NCBI RefSeq assembly: GCF_011397635.1
Contig: NC_064775.1
Location: forward strand, 13,839,452-13,903,451
Reading direction: 5' to 3'
Source: Epinephelus fuscoguttatus
Taxonomy: Eukaryota > Chordata > Actinopteri > Perciformes > Serranidae
DNA: 64,000 nt
Shown: positions 1 to 12,473 of the stretch, one piece after another
Position numbering within the stretch: the first letter of the stretch is position 1
How the letters are laid out: each line of letters starts with the position of its first letter
Program-made: the position numbers and the translations under genes
The notes under the pieces: model-generated
What the model was told of the DNA's origin: nothing
Database searches by the model: none
The model's input: the letters and a program-made list of their open reading frames with translations, nothing else

Positions 1-975
1 GTAAGAGCTCCCCCTCACTCCCCCCCTTGCCTAGTGGGAAGATGTGTCCTGAAATGAAAACACACAAAACTCAGCATCATCACGCTAACTTCCCCCGACT
101 GTCACCATGGCAACAAAAGGCAGCCAATCGCAATTTGAAAAAAAGGCCACGCTCATCTGCTGAGTGCCAGATTACACAGTTTTTGAGTCATGGTTTTAAC
201 AAGAATACATCATTGTGCGTAAGCCTTAAATCATGTAAATGCTCTAGCACCCACACCTCTGGCAAGATGAATGTCTGAACTGGAGCAACAGCAGAGTGGA
301 GGGAACAAGGCCTGGTGCTAATGGGTGCAACATCGTGCTTTTCTCGTTACTCCATGCTATAAATAGCTCTGACCTTGAAAAATGAAAAAGGGACGGGTCT
401 TTGAATGCTTACTCTGCTTTTTAATATTTAATGAAAACACTGGCTTGGTATTCGTGTTTCCAGTTGTTTTCATAAACTTGCACACCATCTCATCCTGAGA
501 CAGATCATATATAAGGAAAATGATCACACAGAAACACTGCTGCAGAGCGAAACTGTTAGCTCTGATAGTGTAGAAATCCCCACTTTGTGTCTGTACGTCT
601 GCACCAATCAGACTTATTTTAGCTCTTTTGATCATTTTGAACAGAAGACCTCAAGCCATATCAGCGCTCCAATCAACACTTATCAACTCAAAATATATGT
701 CACTGAAAAACCAACCCTTATTAACACTGAGGGTTTAGTAATAACATAAGGCTGCATGTATCCAGTCATGATCATCAAGCAAGTGGACAGTGATGCTGAC
801 ATTTTTAGCCTCAATATAGAGAGATGGCTTCCTGTGCTTGTTTAGATCAAACTCAAAAACTTGCTGTCCAGGGAGCTGCATGCCAATACCGCCATGAACA
901 CCAGGACAAGAAGGTGCTCTGGTTACACTTCCTCCATCACCTTCTCCCTCCTCTCCTGCCTCCCTCTGGTCTGTG

Positions 976-1003
976 TATGTGTGTGTGTGTGTGTGTGTGT
1001 GTT
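976..1003. repeat. (TG)n microsatellite
   Basis: Uninterrupted TG dinucleotide run. The short CVCVCV-type open frames over it are repeat artefacts. Confidence 0.95.
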
Positions 1004-2059
1004 TGTTGTGTTTATCATTAGGATCATGTGTTCTCTGCCCTCCAGACGTCCTCCATGTATTTGCTGTGGGTCCTGACTGTGTCCTGCATCAGGTCATTAG
1101 TGCTGTAACAGCACTTATTTTTCACATTGGTGAGTTGAGTCATTCTGTTACTTGTTTATGAGCCTACCAACTACTACCAATAAGCTCAAACATAGTTGGC
1201 AGAACAATAAGCAAAACATGTCATCGACTTTTAGAAAAAGATCCACACTTGGATTCACGCTTGTATGCACACTGAGAGCTATAAATACCACATATATAAT
1301 CTGTAAAGAAAATCATGCCTCCGCTTCTTTGTTGTGGTTCTAATGGCATTACTGCACAAGAAAATCAACAACTGACCAAAGCTGAGGATTCTCTATCAGA
1401 GCGGTCAATCATGTCAATCACTGCTCAAAGCAATGTCCTGCAAGCAGCTCTACAATGAAGGAAGATTTTCCAAATAAGTGCACAAGTACATCAGTGTATG
1501 GGAAACACTGGACATTAGAAGGGAAGTACACTCTGCTGTTGGATTGTTGTTGTTTTCCTGTTAGCTATGAGACAGATGACTCCAGCTTACTGTACGTCAT
1601 GACAGCGTAAACAATTTGCAATGCTGCATTAGTTTGCAAAATTATAAAGTATTATTTGTGCATCGCTAATAGTATATGAGGTTTGGATTTTCACAACAAA
1701 TTTATGTGTAATAAACTTTGACAAAAATGACAAAATTATTGGTTTATAAGCTATACTAGATTGACTCCAATGTTCAATACAATCTGATGATTAAAAAAGA
1801 CTCAAATGTCAGCAGTTTTCATTGACTTAAACTATACTGAAATAGTTATGGCTTTCTTTGACTAAGAGATAAAAATGTGCAGACTTTTTGTCAACTACAA
1901 ATTGATTTAAAAACTACATGATGAGGTTAAATAAATATGGTAAAAACTAACAGGGACATTTGACACTAAGACTAACCTTTGATGTAAAAAAAGCTGACAA
2001 AATTAACACCATACAACAACAATCTGCTTAGCCTGGTCTAACTCTGAGGACATCAAAAA

Positions 2060-2420
2060 GTGTCTCTTGGTCAGTGGTATCCTCTGCATCAGATACAGAC
2101 ACACAATACAAGTGTCCATAAAAGACCCATCTGGCTTTCAACTAACTCCAGTGCAAACCCATTCGCAACATTAATAGATGTTTATAGCAACGGACCGAGT
2201 ATAAATAGTGCGAAAGTCTGTTTTGGGCAAGTGGGAGAGGAGGTGGAGGGGTTCAACAAGCACAGGACTTTGACCAAGGAGATCAGGGATTATGTCCTGT
2301 GTGAAACCAAAAGTCAGCATTGAGTTATTTTGTCAAGTCAGTTGACTCATGTGACGAACATCAACCACAGTCTTGCCCTCACCAAGTAGTTTTGTTGCCT
2401 AAACCTAACCGCCAAACCCT
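2060..2420. repeat. Dispersed repeat, copy 1 (second copy near 61.74-62.03 kb)
   Basis: The two loci share, in the same order, an AGTATAAATAG box, a purine-rich stretch, and a tail with ACCAAGTAG followed by TTTCCTAAACCTAAC-like sequence (here TTGCCTAAACCTAACC). Copies are diverged, so this is an old family. I cannot assign it to a named class; no coding capacity is visible. Confidence 0.6.
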
Positions 2421-4140
2421 TGCGTCAAGATACAAGACAAAAGGCTGCCCCCAACATCAATACAGTGATAATAGCTTGGGCAGAAGCCTCGGTGGCAATA
2501 TATAAGGAGCAGGGATGATATCAGATTAATCTGCTGTACATGCTTTCAGTCCTCAATCAGATTTGCCCACATATGATTTATGGGCAAGATATGAGATATA
2601 ATGCCCTTAATGGATTAACCAGCATGGGAATGTTTAAATGAGGAGCTGAAGCTGCAGTGACTACATGAGTCTATGGGTATTTTACAATGAAGGCATACAG
2701 AGTGGAGGTAAGTCTGCCTTGACTGAGCTCAGGTTCTTTTCTCTGAGTGCTACACAATACTGTAGACAACTGCATCAAACCATGACCGACACAGGGGGCA
2801 TGTGTTATACTGTATTGTGACAAGCTAAAGGTGGCTGATGCTGGCCATCAATCCCTGATCCTGAGAGATTAAGTAAGAGCAGTGGTGGTACATCACTCTC
2901 ACACACAGAGACACACACACACATGCCCACACACATGGCTGACCATGTGAGAAACAAGCTAATGCATCAAAGGAGTGTGTGGACAGATGCTGAGAACTGA
3001 CATGGTGGGCTTACTGTATAGGCAGCATTAACAGAGGAAGTCCTCTCCTAGACATGCAAGCACACATACACACACAGACACAGGCCGAGATGAGGAGTCA
3101 TTATCAAGTCCCTGTAGACAGACTTCCCGAGATTTCCCCTGACAGATGGGTAATGGTAATCTGAAATACTTTGACATTTTATTAATGTGTTAATTTGTCA
3201 TTGTCCGTGCCTCTGCATTCCAATTCACTCCGATCCAGCCCTCCACAGACTGACCACTGCACACCATCTACTGTGAGAGGAATCACAGGCATAATCAGCA
3301 CTCAAGACAGAGAGGTAATATCCAAATGCCAGAGTGGGCAATATACATGCATAAAGACTTGACAGACTTGACTATAAAATAATACATTCATTTTCTTCTT
3401 TTTTGCCTTCATGGCAGTGACAGCAGCTAAAATGTGAGTGTTCTTGACAAGCCTATGAGAGAAGCAGGGGTTTTGGCTCTGTAGGTCCATAGAGAACCTC
3501 AGTCAGTCTCAGTAACGCACTGTCTCCCTGTCTCTGACCCACGAGAACAACAAAAATCTAAATACATAACAATGCATAACAACCCTGAGATAACTGCGGG
3601 ACCCCTTGGAGAAAATAATTTGAGGCCAACATTACTGTCTTTAAGAGGCTGGGGCATGCTCCTTTTTTAGGCTAGTGCGAAGGTAGTGGTATCCTGTTAA
3701 CAAGACAACCTAATGCATCCATTGGTACCAACCATGTCAGCATAGCTTGACTGCAAGGGGACTACATAGTGCTCCAAATTTATGTTAAATTTTGGTGAGG
3801 GAACAACTGGCTTGGCCATTCTCAAGGATGTCCCTTGAACTCTCACCTCAAGGTATCTGAATCAATCAATCAATCAATTTTATTTATAAAGCCCAATATC
3901 ACAAATCACAATTTGCCTCACAGGGCTTTACAGCATACGACATCCCTCTGTCCTTAAGACCCTCACAGCGGATAAGGAAAAACTCCCCAAAAAAAACCCT
4001 TTAACGGGGGAAAAAAAACGGTAGAAACCTCAGGAAGAGCAACTGAGGAGGGATCCCTCTTCCAGGACGGACAGACGTGCAATAGATGTCGTACAGAACA
4101 GATCAGCATAATAAATTAACAGTAATCCATATGACACAAT

Positions 4141-4141
<1 letters not shown>

Positions 4142-4182
<41 letters not shown>
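4142..4182. repeat. (GA)n microsatellite in LINE 3' UTR
   Basis: About 19 GA units, inside the LINE 3' UTR. Confidence 0.95.
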
Positions 4183-4186
<4 letters not shown>

Positions 4187-4539
4187 GGTAATGACAGTAT
4201 CTTACAACAACATTAATGGAAGTAATAATATTATAGTTATAGTTCTGGTTACTGCGGTACAATATGTTGAAAGTATGTATTAATATCTGGCAGTATACAT
4301 GTGTGACAATAATCATATGTGTATAATAACAGAAGAAGTATGACTAATGACTAATGATGGCAGCAGCAGCAGGAGGCATCTGGCGGGACCACGGCAGCAG
4401 CACAACCACACACGTCACGCTGTCCAGGCACCGCTGCGGTATGAGTTAATCTGAGAGACAGTGGAGCACAAAGGCTCCGGAGAAGAAGCCAAGTTAGTGA
4501 CATCCAGAATGGCCGGGTTAGCTAGATGCAGTAATAGGA

Positions 4540-4542
<3 letters not shown>

Positions 4543-4588
<46 letters not shown>
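4543..4588. repeat. (GA)n microsatellite in LINE 3' UTR
   Basis: About 23 GA units, 360 bp from the first GA array and in the same element. Confidence 0.95.
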
Positions 4589-4591
<3 letters not shown>

Positions 4592-4679
4592 GGCCCGGTG
4601 TATTATAGAGGGGTCCTCCGGCAGACTAGGCCTAAGTCAGCCTAACTAAGGGCTGGTACAGGGCAAGCCTGAGCCAGCC

Positions 4680-5090
4680 CTAACTATAAGCTTTATCAAA
4701 GAGGAAAGTCTTAAGTCTAGTCTTAAATGTGGAGACGGTGTCTGCCTCCCGGACCGTAACAGGAAGATGATTCCACAGGAGAGGAGCCTGATAGCTAAAG
4801 GCTCTGGCTCCTGATCTACTTTTGGAGACTTTAGGGACCACGAGTAACCCTGCGTTCTCAGAGCGCAGTGTTCTGGTGGGATAATATGGCACTATGAGCT
4901 CTCTAAGATATGACGGAGCTTGACCATTTAGAGCTTTATAAGTTAACAGTAGGATTTTAAATTCAATTCTGGATTTTACAGGGAGAATGAATGAAAATGA
5001 GTTCAGTGGATACCCACTAGTCTCCCTTAAACTTGAGAAGGCTTGTTCCCAGTAAATGTTTTGTTCAGTGACAGTAAAATAAGAAACCAA
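4680..5090 (-). pseudogene. C-terminal fragment of LINE reverse transcriptase
   Basis: This is the only coding remnant of the LINE at 3861-5098. The frame is open for 136 codons and ends at a natural stop (the codon after FDKAYS), so the C-terminus is intact while everything upstream has been lost by 5' truncation. The region corresponds to the poorly understood segment after the RT domain in L2/CR1-type ORF2. No activity is expected. Confidence 0.8.
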
Positions 5091-5124
5091 AGTATATCAG
5101 TATGCAATTCCTTAACTTTGATAT

Positions 5125-5275
5125 TGACATAGTTTTCAACTAGCCTGTTTTCTTTGACAGGACAATAGAATTCCCGAAATGTAACTGTGGCTTTTAGTTT
5201 CGGTGTGCCACCGTAAGGTCTGCAGTGGCCCCATCTGGCAACCCCTCTGAAAAATTTCTGGGAGCACCACTGAAT
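5125..5275. repeat. Dispersed repeat related to 45.335-45.480 kb (inverted)
   Basis: Read in reverse complement, 45335-45480 follows this segment almost throughout: TTTTCAACT, ACAATAGAATTCC, TGGCTTTTRGTTT, GGTGTGYCACC, then a GCACCACTGA-type end. It is therefore one copy of a dispersed family that abuts the truncated end of the LINE. Class unknown. Confidence 0.65.
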
Positions 5276-5279
5276 GAGA

Positions 5280-8200
5280 CTTACTGTGTGTAACCCATTT
5301 GTCTCTCTAATACATGTCTACCAAGTACATCAATAGCCATCTCTGTCTATCCTGCATCTCCCCTGCATTAGCACTGCAGTGGTCACTGCACCACTGTATA
5401 TCAAAGTGTGACAGGCAAACTGTAACACATTTATCCGAAGTTGCCTCACTGAGGAAAAGACACAGGACAGCCGTATTATCTATAGTAGAAAAAAGGTACA
5501 CGCACACTGGTATCCTCGCAATGATCACGTTTTGGACATGCACATGTAAACACCATCAACTGGTGTTGCAAACATACATAAGTCCTTACCATGATCTTGA
5601 GAAACCTTGATATGCTTGGGGCAGGGATTCTGTAGCATGTACACAGGTTTCTAATCACTCTCTGCCAGGTGCATCATCACCATTACCATCGTTAATCATA
5701 TGATCCACACGTTAAAATAAATGAAAAGTTTGACTTTGGTTATGCTGATCATACATAGTGTTGTGTCACCGTGTCTTATGTAACATCTTGCAGACATGCA
5801 GACACTGAAACTCGCTGCCATTACAGTACTCAATGCCATTTCACAGTGTCATTTGAATTTATTATTCAAGACAGTTGGTGACCTCACCACTATAAGTTAA
5901 TAGGTGAAAAGGTGACATCCAAAGTGAACAGCACTAACTACATGTGTAAACAACCACCAGGACACATTGTGATCCCATCACTCAAATCACTTGCAGATGG
6001 GGTCTGGAACCAATTTGACCACATATCTTTGGTAGTGTAAGCGCTAATACATCCTGATGCATCCATGACAGGGACTATGTCATCAAAGCAGAACATGGTG
6101 GTTGTCGCTGTGACAGTGGCTGACACTCCATAACTTGGATGTTTTATGACGAGTTGGACAAAGTGTTGCGTGACCGTCCATCAGTATTGACTTATGGAAG
6201 GAGATGTGTTGGATTCTGCTGACAGCGATATCTCCAGCTGTACCGACAAAACTGCTAATGTGACAAGTGAGCAGCTAGTGAGAGCGTGGACGTATTAATT
6301 GTGTGTGGGGCCCTTTGACCTTCTCGTGTAATTGACATAGGCGGTAACAAAATCTGAACCCTAGAGGTCAGCTGGAGATGCATGATTGACACAGGTATGA
6401 ATGGCGATGTATCTCTGCTGTCTACTTGTGTTCAGATCACAAAAACGCACATTAATACCAGGTATTAACAGACTCTAAGCTCTGAGATATTTAACTTTAT
6501 CTCAATGGAGCTTCCTGAATGAATAAAGCCTAAAAATCAAAATATATTAATAGTTGTCTGATTAAATGTCAAACTATGATTGCTTCTCATAAATTATACT
6601 GTTTTCACTTCATACTACCCAATGCCAGTTTTGATACCAATGAACGCATTTTCGGATGACAGAAAAAGTCTGCAAGAATATCCGGGGAATACATTTCTTT
6701 AAACATTGACATGATGTATTCTGCTGTTCATTGACTGTGAAACATTTTCCTTAACTTGTTTGCCCCTTTAACTGGATCTATAAGATTTTATTAACATGGA
6801 AAGAAGTAGGGCTTTATGTACATTTACAATATTGGTTTCACCTAAACAAAACAAAAACACGGTCTTAAAAAGAATTAAATCCACCTCCTTTCCCAGCTGA
6901 TCTGAAATAATGACATATCTAAGCCTGATGCTATGCCCCCTCCGCTTTGTCCCAAACAAAGCTTTACCCTGTTCAGTACGACATGAGCCAGAATCTCCTG
7001 CCCGCAGGTCTCTGCTCCTATTTATAGACACTGGTTTCTCTACCTCATGATGCTGACCCCAGACCAGCCCAGAGAGTTGCATCCCTGCTCGCCAATCTGG
7101 GTTGAGATTAATCTGCCAGCCTTTAAAACCTTGTCTCTGACCATGGGATCAGTGATGGAGGGCCCTGCGTGGTGGAGAGAATTAAATCAGCCGTTTCTCG
7201 GTTGGCCCGCTGGCCGGTGATGAAGGCTTCGGGGGAACGAGAGCAGAAAGCACGTGACCAAGACTCCAGGGGAGTCCGAATGGTAGAGGTGGAGGAGGGG
7301 TAGACATGTGACAGGCATGATAAATACACGCACGCTAATATAACATGAACGTATATTCTGTCTACATTTTCTCACCATGAAGCTTTTTTTCATTATAAGC
7401 CTCTTTGCTTTACTGGTTATTGATCTGGATACACAGTCCTATACTCATTAATTACATGTGCAGCATGTACCAACTGATTGAATGCAGGCTGCACATGTAC
7501 ACAGGGGCACACATCATACATCGGCCTGCTCATGCACACAGTTCCTCTGCAGGCAGTGGTGTGATGGGGCGGAGCAGTGTACATAAATGAGCCACACACA
7601 GGGGGAAGAGGAGCAAAATGCTTCAGGCCTGGACACAAACCGAGGACCAGAGGATGTTCTAATGTCACACTGTGTTAAGAGTGCATGTGTGTGTTCGTGT
7701 ACTGTATGTACGCACAATGCAAGCATTTATGCAGTGATGGTAAGTAGAGCATCCTGACCTTGAAAGGACTTCATCTGATTTTGATTCAATGCACAGTGTG
7801 TCAGTGTATACAGTATAGAATCAAAGTCAATATCCTGTATTGACATAGATACTCTTGCTCATTAGTTTTTGGTTTTAATTTCATTTATTTAACGATGGAA
7901 TAAGTAAGTTTGTGGCTTGTGGTATGTAAACGCAATATTAAAGTTGCTTATGATTTGGCGTCTGGTTGCTACGTTTTGATTGAGTCCCACCCTCACACCT
8001 TAAGTGCCATTTTTGGGTGGGGGCTACACAACACTGCCCAAAGGCTTGCTGCCTGAAACGTCCCAAACACATCAAAATAAGGAAATCCCCTATCATGAAC
8101 AGGGAAATTAGCTATAGAGACCAAAACTGTTTTTTGTACCAGGCTATAAACATGTTTTACATTCAATCACTTCAGGGGCAAACCTCAAACTGCATTTTAG

Positions 8201-9590
8201 GCACTTTCCCTATTTACAGGCATCTCTGGAAGTACTGGATCTGTGAGACAGTGCACAGGTTTCCCACAGGTTGATATATTATTCGTGGTGTAAGCTGGAT
8301 GTATGTGGGGAGCTGCAAGAAGCATTGAATTCACACAGTAACAAGCATTTGCACTTAAAAGCTTTAGAATGCATTTTCTGGGGCCAAATAAATTCTATAC
8401 AAGGGCATCACTGGACTCATTTCTTAACCAATCTATCCGCCACCTCTCAACACCTGATTCCATGTCCCGACCACTCTTCCTAATGAGTTTCATGCCTGAC
8501 ATTGTTAAACAGTGCCTGCAGAGGATGGAGTGATTGTCCTGAAAGGGCCAACAAAGCCAGCATATCCTCAGGATCACCAGGCAGCCAACACTCTGGCTTC
8601 AACACATCTAATGACCACTGCTGAGCTGAAAAAGAATGAACTATCGTGGGAAACAGACAGAACAATCTTTCCTTGTACACATACACACACCTGCACTTAC
8701 TCCTACTATCCTAACTGCACTTACAGCTACTTTGATATTCATTGAATTGTTCTTGAGCCAACATGGGACAAAGGATGACAAAAACGCGTGGTGTACTCTC
8801 AGCGTAATCCTGTACACAGCATCTTGTGGTGTACTTTCATCGGATACATGCCAAAAATAAACCCAGCCAACAGTGAAAGTGACCTGAAATGTGTCTGCCT
8901 GAACTCAGATGATACTCTCTGAACATCCTGCTCCAAAAACAACTCTATCAAGACTCATTTTACATCTCACAGATCCAAATTTCCTCTACAATATGCCCCA
9001 GTTTCCTCCTGACTCTGACCTCTCTGTGTAAGTGCAGTAAAAGGTGAATGCCACTCAATTGAAACTGACAGTGACAGGCAAGTCAGCATTCCTTCAGATG
9101 TACAGTTATAAACCACACAGCTGAAAACTAGAGAGCGAATTTAATTTGGTTTGTCATAGCAGTGTACTGCCTGGGGCTACTGTAGTGACAATCAATGAGA
9201 GACTGACTTTGTTGACTGATGTTGTTTGTATAAATGCAGGAACTGTTTGAGGGTACTTTTAATCACCATCAACCCTGATTATATCATCATGTAACTTAGT
9301 TTTATAATTTATAACAGGAAGCCAGCATTACCAACAGGAGGTGTGAAAGAAGTTGGCATTTAGGAGTCAGTCAGTCTCCAACAGGGTCAAGGGTGGAGGT
9401 TTCATTTTAACATTTGGGGGGGGAGTGTACATATACAACTGGGGGTTTGGGAGTCCTCCATCAGAAAATTCTGAGCATTACAAACTTAATTTCCTGTTTC
9501 AGCCCATTTTTTTGCCTGCATAATTTCTTGGTGTGAATGTCTTTAATTGTGTTGCTGAGTGCCTCACTTTTTCCACTCGATGCACCTCAC
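5280..9590. other. No gene recognised; a few repeat ends
   Basis: No coding exon could be supported on either strand. Near 6415-6475 there is an end-like sequence (ACCTGGTATTAATGTGCG in reverse complement) shared with a MITE in stk24 intron 5. The block around 7090-7290 is unusually rich in AT-homeobox-like motifs (GATTAATCTG, AATTAAATCAG) and could be a conserved non-coding element, which only a cross-species alignment can show. Confidence 0.5.
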
Positions 9591-9599
9591 ATTTTTGCA

Positions 9600-9830
9600 A
9601 GAGCTCCTATACACCAAAAACAACAACAAAAAACCTCAACTCAGAGTGGAAAAGTCAACGTCATTTATGTTATTTTCCATTGTCCATTCGGATGACTTGA
9701 GAGGCAGGCCTTCATCAATGGTGATGACAACAAACTAGTGGTGGCGATTGCTGGATACTTGGGTCTGCATGACTTTACCAACCGTAGCTACCATGATCTG
9801 ACAGCAACACAGGGTAAAAAGGATGTTAGT
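9600..9830. mobile_element. Old Harbinger-related fragment (copy 1)
   Basis: This stretch parallels 10128-10335 of the better preserved element just downstream: both contain CTCAACTCA/TTCAACTCAAGG, a TCATT..CCATTCGGATGA / CAATTGGATGA core, TTGAGAGGC(A/G)GGCCTTC and GTGGTGGCG(A)TTGC(T/C)GGATAC. It is more diverged and lacks readable terminal repeats. Confidence 0.6.
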
Positions 9831-9983
9831 TATAACAGCCAGTCAGTTGCCAAACAATAAACCTTGATATTAGAAAGTAGTCGAGGCTACAGTTTGTTAA
9901 GATATGTCTCGCAGCCTCCCAAACTGACATTGAGAGTGAGCAAATGTTGGCTTGACACAAACAATGAAATGTATGCTACCCAA

Positions 9984-10686
9984 GGCCCTGATCACACAGA
10001 AAGCGTTTTAGCAGCTGCAGGCGCGTTTTTGTAATTGTTTTTAATGAGAATGAAGCTTTTTGCTCGCATTTTTTGCGGTGCGACACACCTTACGTTTCTG
10101 TGCTCTCGTTTTTTGCCGAAGCACTCTGAACTCCTTGAGTTGGAAAAACTTCAACTCAAGGTGGAAAAAGGCCCAAGGTCTGCTCTTTTTTTCTCATTCT
10201 CCAATTGGATGATTTGAGAGGCGGGCCTTCTGTGGTGGTCACGACAAGAAGTTTACAGTTGTAAACAAGAGAGGAGAATCTGGTGGTAGCGGTTGCCGGA
10301 TACCCAGATCTATACAGTCTGACGATAGACAGCAGCTTGTCAAACTGCCCCTGACTCATCCTAAAATATGCCTGGAAACGGCCATCATCGAGGCATAACC
10401 CTTGACCAACTGGTGGTACTCCCCATGATCCACCCTCTCTTTTAGGGTCTCATGTACCCACACAGATCTCTGTTTCCTTGAGCCCAACATACTATTTGCT
10501 GACAGCCTCTCACTGTCAACCAGAGCTACAGCAAGTGCCCTCTGCCTCAACATTTTAGGAACTAGATACTAATTACTGTCAAATAACTAAAATGTATAAA
10601 TAAACTGTAGATCGATTACACAGGAAGGTTAGAATACAAAGTTGAGATTTTGCAGGTTGCAAAATACTTTCTGTGTGATCAGGGCC
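9984..10686 (-). mobile_element. PIF/Harbinger-type DNA transposon remnant
   Basis: The ends are an inverted repeat: left GGCCCTGATCACACAGAAAG, right the reverse complement of the same sequence at 10667-10686. On the minus strand two overlapping frames (10553-10356 and 10359-10156) encode the start of a HARBI1-like transposase: RKQRSVWVHETLKERVDHGE, YHQLVKG, then after a frameshift MSQGQFDKLLSIV. These match the known order of the Harbinger nuclease N-terminal region (W-V-H-L, E-F/Y-H, R-M-S-x-x-x-F-D-x-L-L). The catalytic DDE part is gone, so it is non-autonomous. The flanking 3-bp site is TAA on the right but CAA on the left, so the duplication has decayed. Confidence 0.75.
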
Positions 10687-10751
10687 TAAAACTAGTACAG
10701 TATAAATTTATTTTAAAAAAAAAAAGAAAAAGAAAGAAAATGTACCCAAAA

Positions 10752-10790
10752 TCTCAGCTGGCTGCTAAAACGTGCTGTTTGATCAGGCCT
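10752..10790. repeat. Solitary Harbinger terminal repeat
   Basis: In reverse complement this reads AGGCCTGATCAAACAGCACG followed by TTTTAGCAGC, matching the left terminal repeat of the 9984-10686 element including its inner GTTTTAGCAGC. It may be the outer end of a second, partly overlapping copy. Confidence 0.65.
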
Positions 10791-10870
10791 AAATGAAGGA
10801 TCTATCAGCCTCTTCTACTTCGATTTTGACGATTCTTTTTTTCAATTTTTCTCTTGTGAACTCTCAACTT

Positions 10871-10906
<36 letters not shown>

Positions 10907-10907
10907 T
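10871..10907. repeat. (TAA)n microsatellite
   Basis: About 12 TAA units. Confidence 0.95.
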
Positions 10908-12473
10908 AATACTATATAATGCTATATACTAAATGCTGGAATACTCATAATGATTTTCCTGTGGCACCAAATGCTCTGTATTGATATTGACATTTAAGTT
11001 ACTTTCATTTCACCAACAAAACACAACTCAAAATAATTTGAAAGTTTGCCTCCTGCACCACCCCATGAAATTACAGTAAGTCATAAACTGGAAGGAGGAA
11101 TGTGAAAAATAATTTTCTCTGGATCTAGTTATGGAGAAGTACTATCATGTGGCATCATATGTAAATATTAAAATTCACACCTTTCTGTGAAGACTTCTTT
11201 GTGATCGTTTTGAGTATTCTGACTATGGATGCTACAGGCAAAAATATGATTCAATGTTCTGCTAAGATGAAAAAGAAAATTACTGTTTCACATTCAGCTC
11301 TCAAATATCATTTTTAGAGCCCTGACTTTCAAACTATTGCTTTCAGCACTAGAGATAGAGTGGTCAAATCAGGATTAGTCTGCAAAACAACAATGATAGT
11401 CATTCTTATAAAATTCGTGTCTTTTTATTTTCATACAGAATTTTCTACCAGCACTTGGGAGTGAAAACACAAGACGTAATAGAAAAAATATCATCAGTGC
11501 AGTACTGGCTGGGCATGTTAACTATCCAGTGATGTTATCTTTTGTACTTAACGGTCATAAAACAACAGAGAGGATGTCTTCAAGTGTCAGCACCTCCAGA
11601 TTTGTCTGAGAGCTTATATTCCATTTTCTTGGCCAGTACAAATCACAGACCTATTGATTCCCACAAGCCCCTTTCCAGGAATCTGTGCACATTATCACAT
11701 GACTCTCAGGGAAGCAGATATGTGACCTCATTTCTATGTTCGTCAGGGATTTCTCCTGAGGCTTTCACAACAGCAGGGATGATGAATGTTTACATTACTA
11801 TACCTTGAGATCTGGGCCAGGAGGTGTACTCTAAAAATCATATCAGATGTAGTAAGTTGCACACATTCTCCACAGTAAGCCCAGAAAATAACCAAGCAGG
11901 TGGCGTCTGATACAAAACCCATACGAATGGGTCTAAATGTAAATCTGTCTATTTACTTTCAATCTGCTTTAGGGGACTTTTTACTGTACATGTGCTAAGA
12001 GCCACAATGACTCTATAGCTTGTAGCTAGCTAAGAGGGGAGATGGATTATCAGCAGCTGAACAAGCCCTATGATTGGCTGACAGCTTCTGTTGTCATGGT
12101 TTTCATCCCTACAGATGGCCATGGTTACCGTGGCAATGGCAGCAGGATCAGCATCGGCAGCATCACAGGGAAGAATATGCTAAGTACACTGAGAACATTT
12201 CTACATCATCACTTCTCTATGACCTTGTCGGACACAGGGAGATAAGAAGTGTGAACGCTGTCCTCCATAATAAGATTTAAGGGTAAGATTTTTGAAAGCT
12301 GTTTGGCATTGTACTATCAGAGAACTTTCTGCATGTCTCAAAAACACAAACAGCCCAGAAAACATCTATGTATGTAACAATGTGCTCAAACACAAACAAA
12401 TCCAGTGTTCCTGGCTTTTGTTCGCCCGTTTCCCCCTCAGAGATCACCAGGGTCAGTACAGCGGGTATAAGCT

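Larger units (their letters stand above)
1..3850. other. Intergenic or intronic DNA without a recognisable gene
   Basis: No reading frame here looks like a known protein, and I found no pair of splice sites bracketing a coding-like segment. It contains a TG microsatellite near 975, imperfect CA repeats near 2890-2930 and 3060-3080, and a dispersed repeat at about 2060-2420 that recurs near 61.8 kb. The window opens with GTAAGAG, which resembles a splice donor, but nothing upstream is visible to test it. Confidence 0.6.
3861..5098 (-). mobile_element. 5'-truncated LINE of the L2/CR1/Rex1 type
   Basis: On the minus strand an open frame at 5090-4680 encodes 136 residues typical of the C-terminal end of fish L2/CR1-like reverse transcriptase ORFs (LLLTYKALNG, APLLWNHLP, STFKTRLKTFLF). 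It is followed by a 3' UTR of about 800 bp and ends near 3861 in a short (TTGA)n tail instead of poly(A), which is characteristic of this LINE group. The element is cut at its 5' end near 5098, so the endonuclease and catalytic RT domains are missing. Two long GA microsatellites lie in the 3' UTR. It is inactive; no clear target-site duplication was found. Confidence 0.85.

Noticed and set aside
976-1161. Overlapping short open frames with CVCVCV peptides.
   Set aside because: Products of the TG microsatellite in different frames.
2650-2711. Plus-strand exon-like stretch ending GAG|GTAAGT.
   Set aside because: No pyrimidine tract before the acceptor and only a handful of codons; no partner exons.
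12112-12180. Plus-strand acceptor (TTTTCATCCCTACAG) followed by ATGGCCATGG and an open stretch.
   Set aside because: No donor follows in a sensible place and the peptide is not recognisable.
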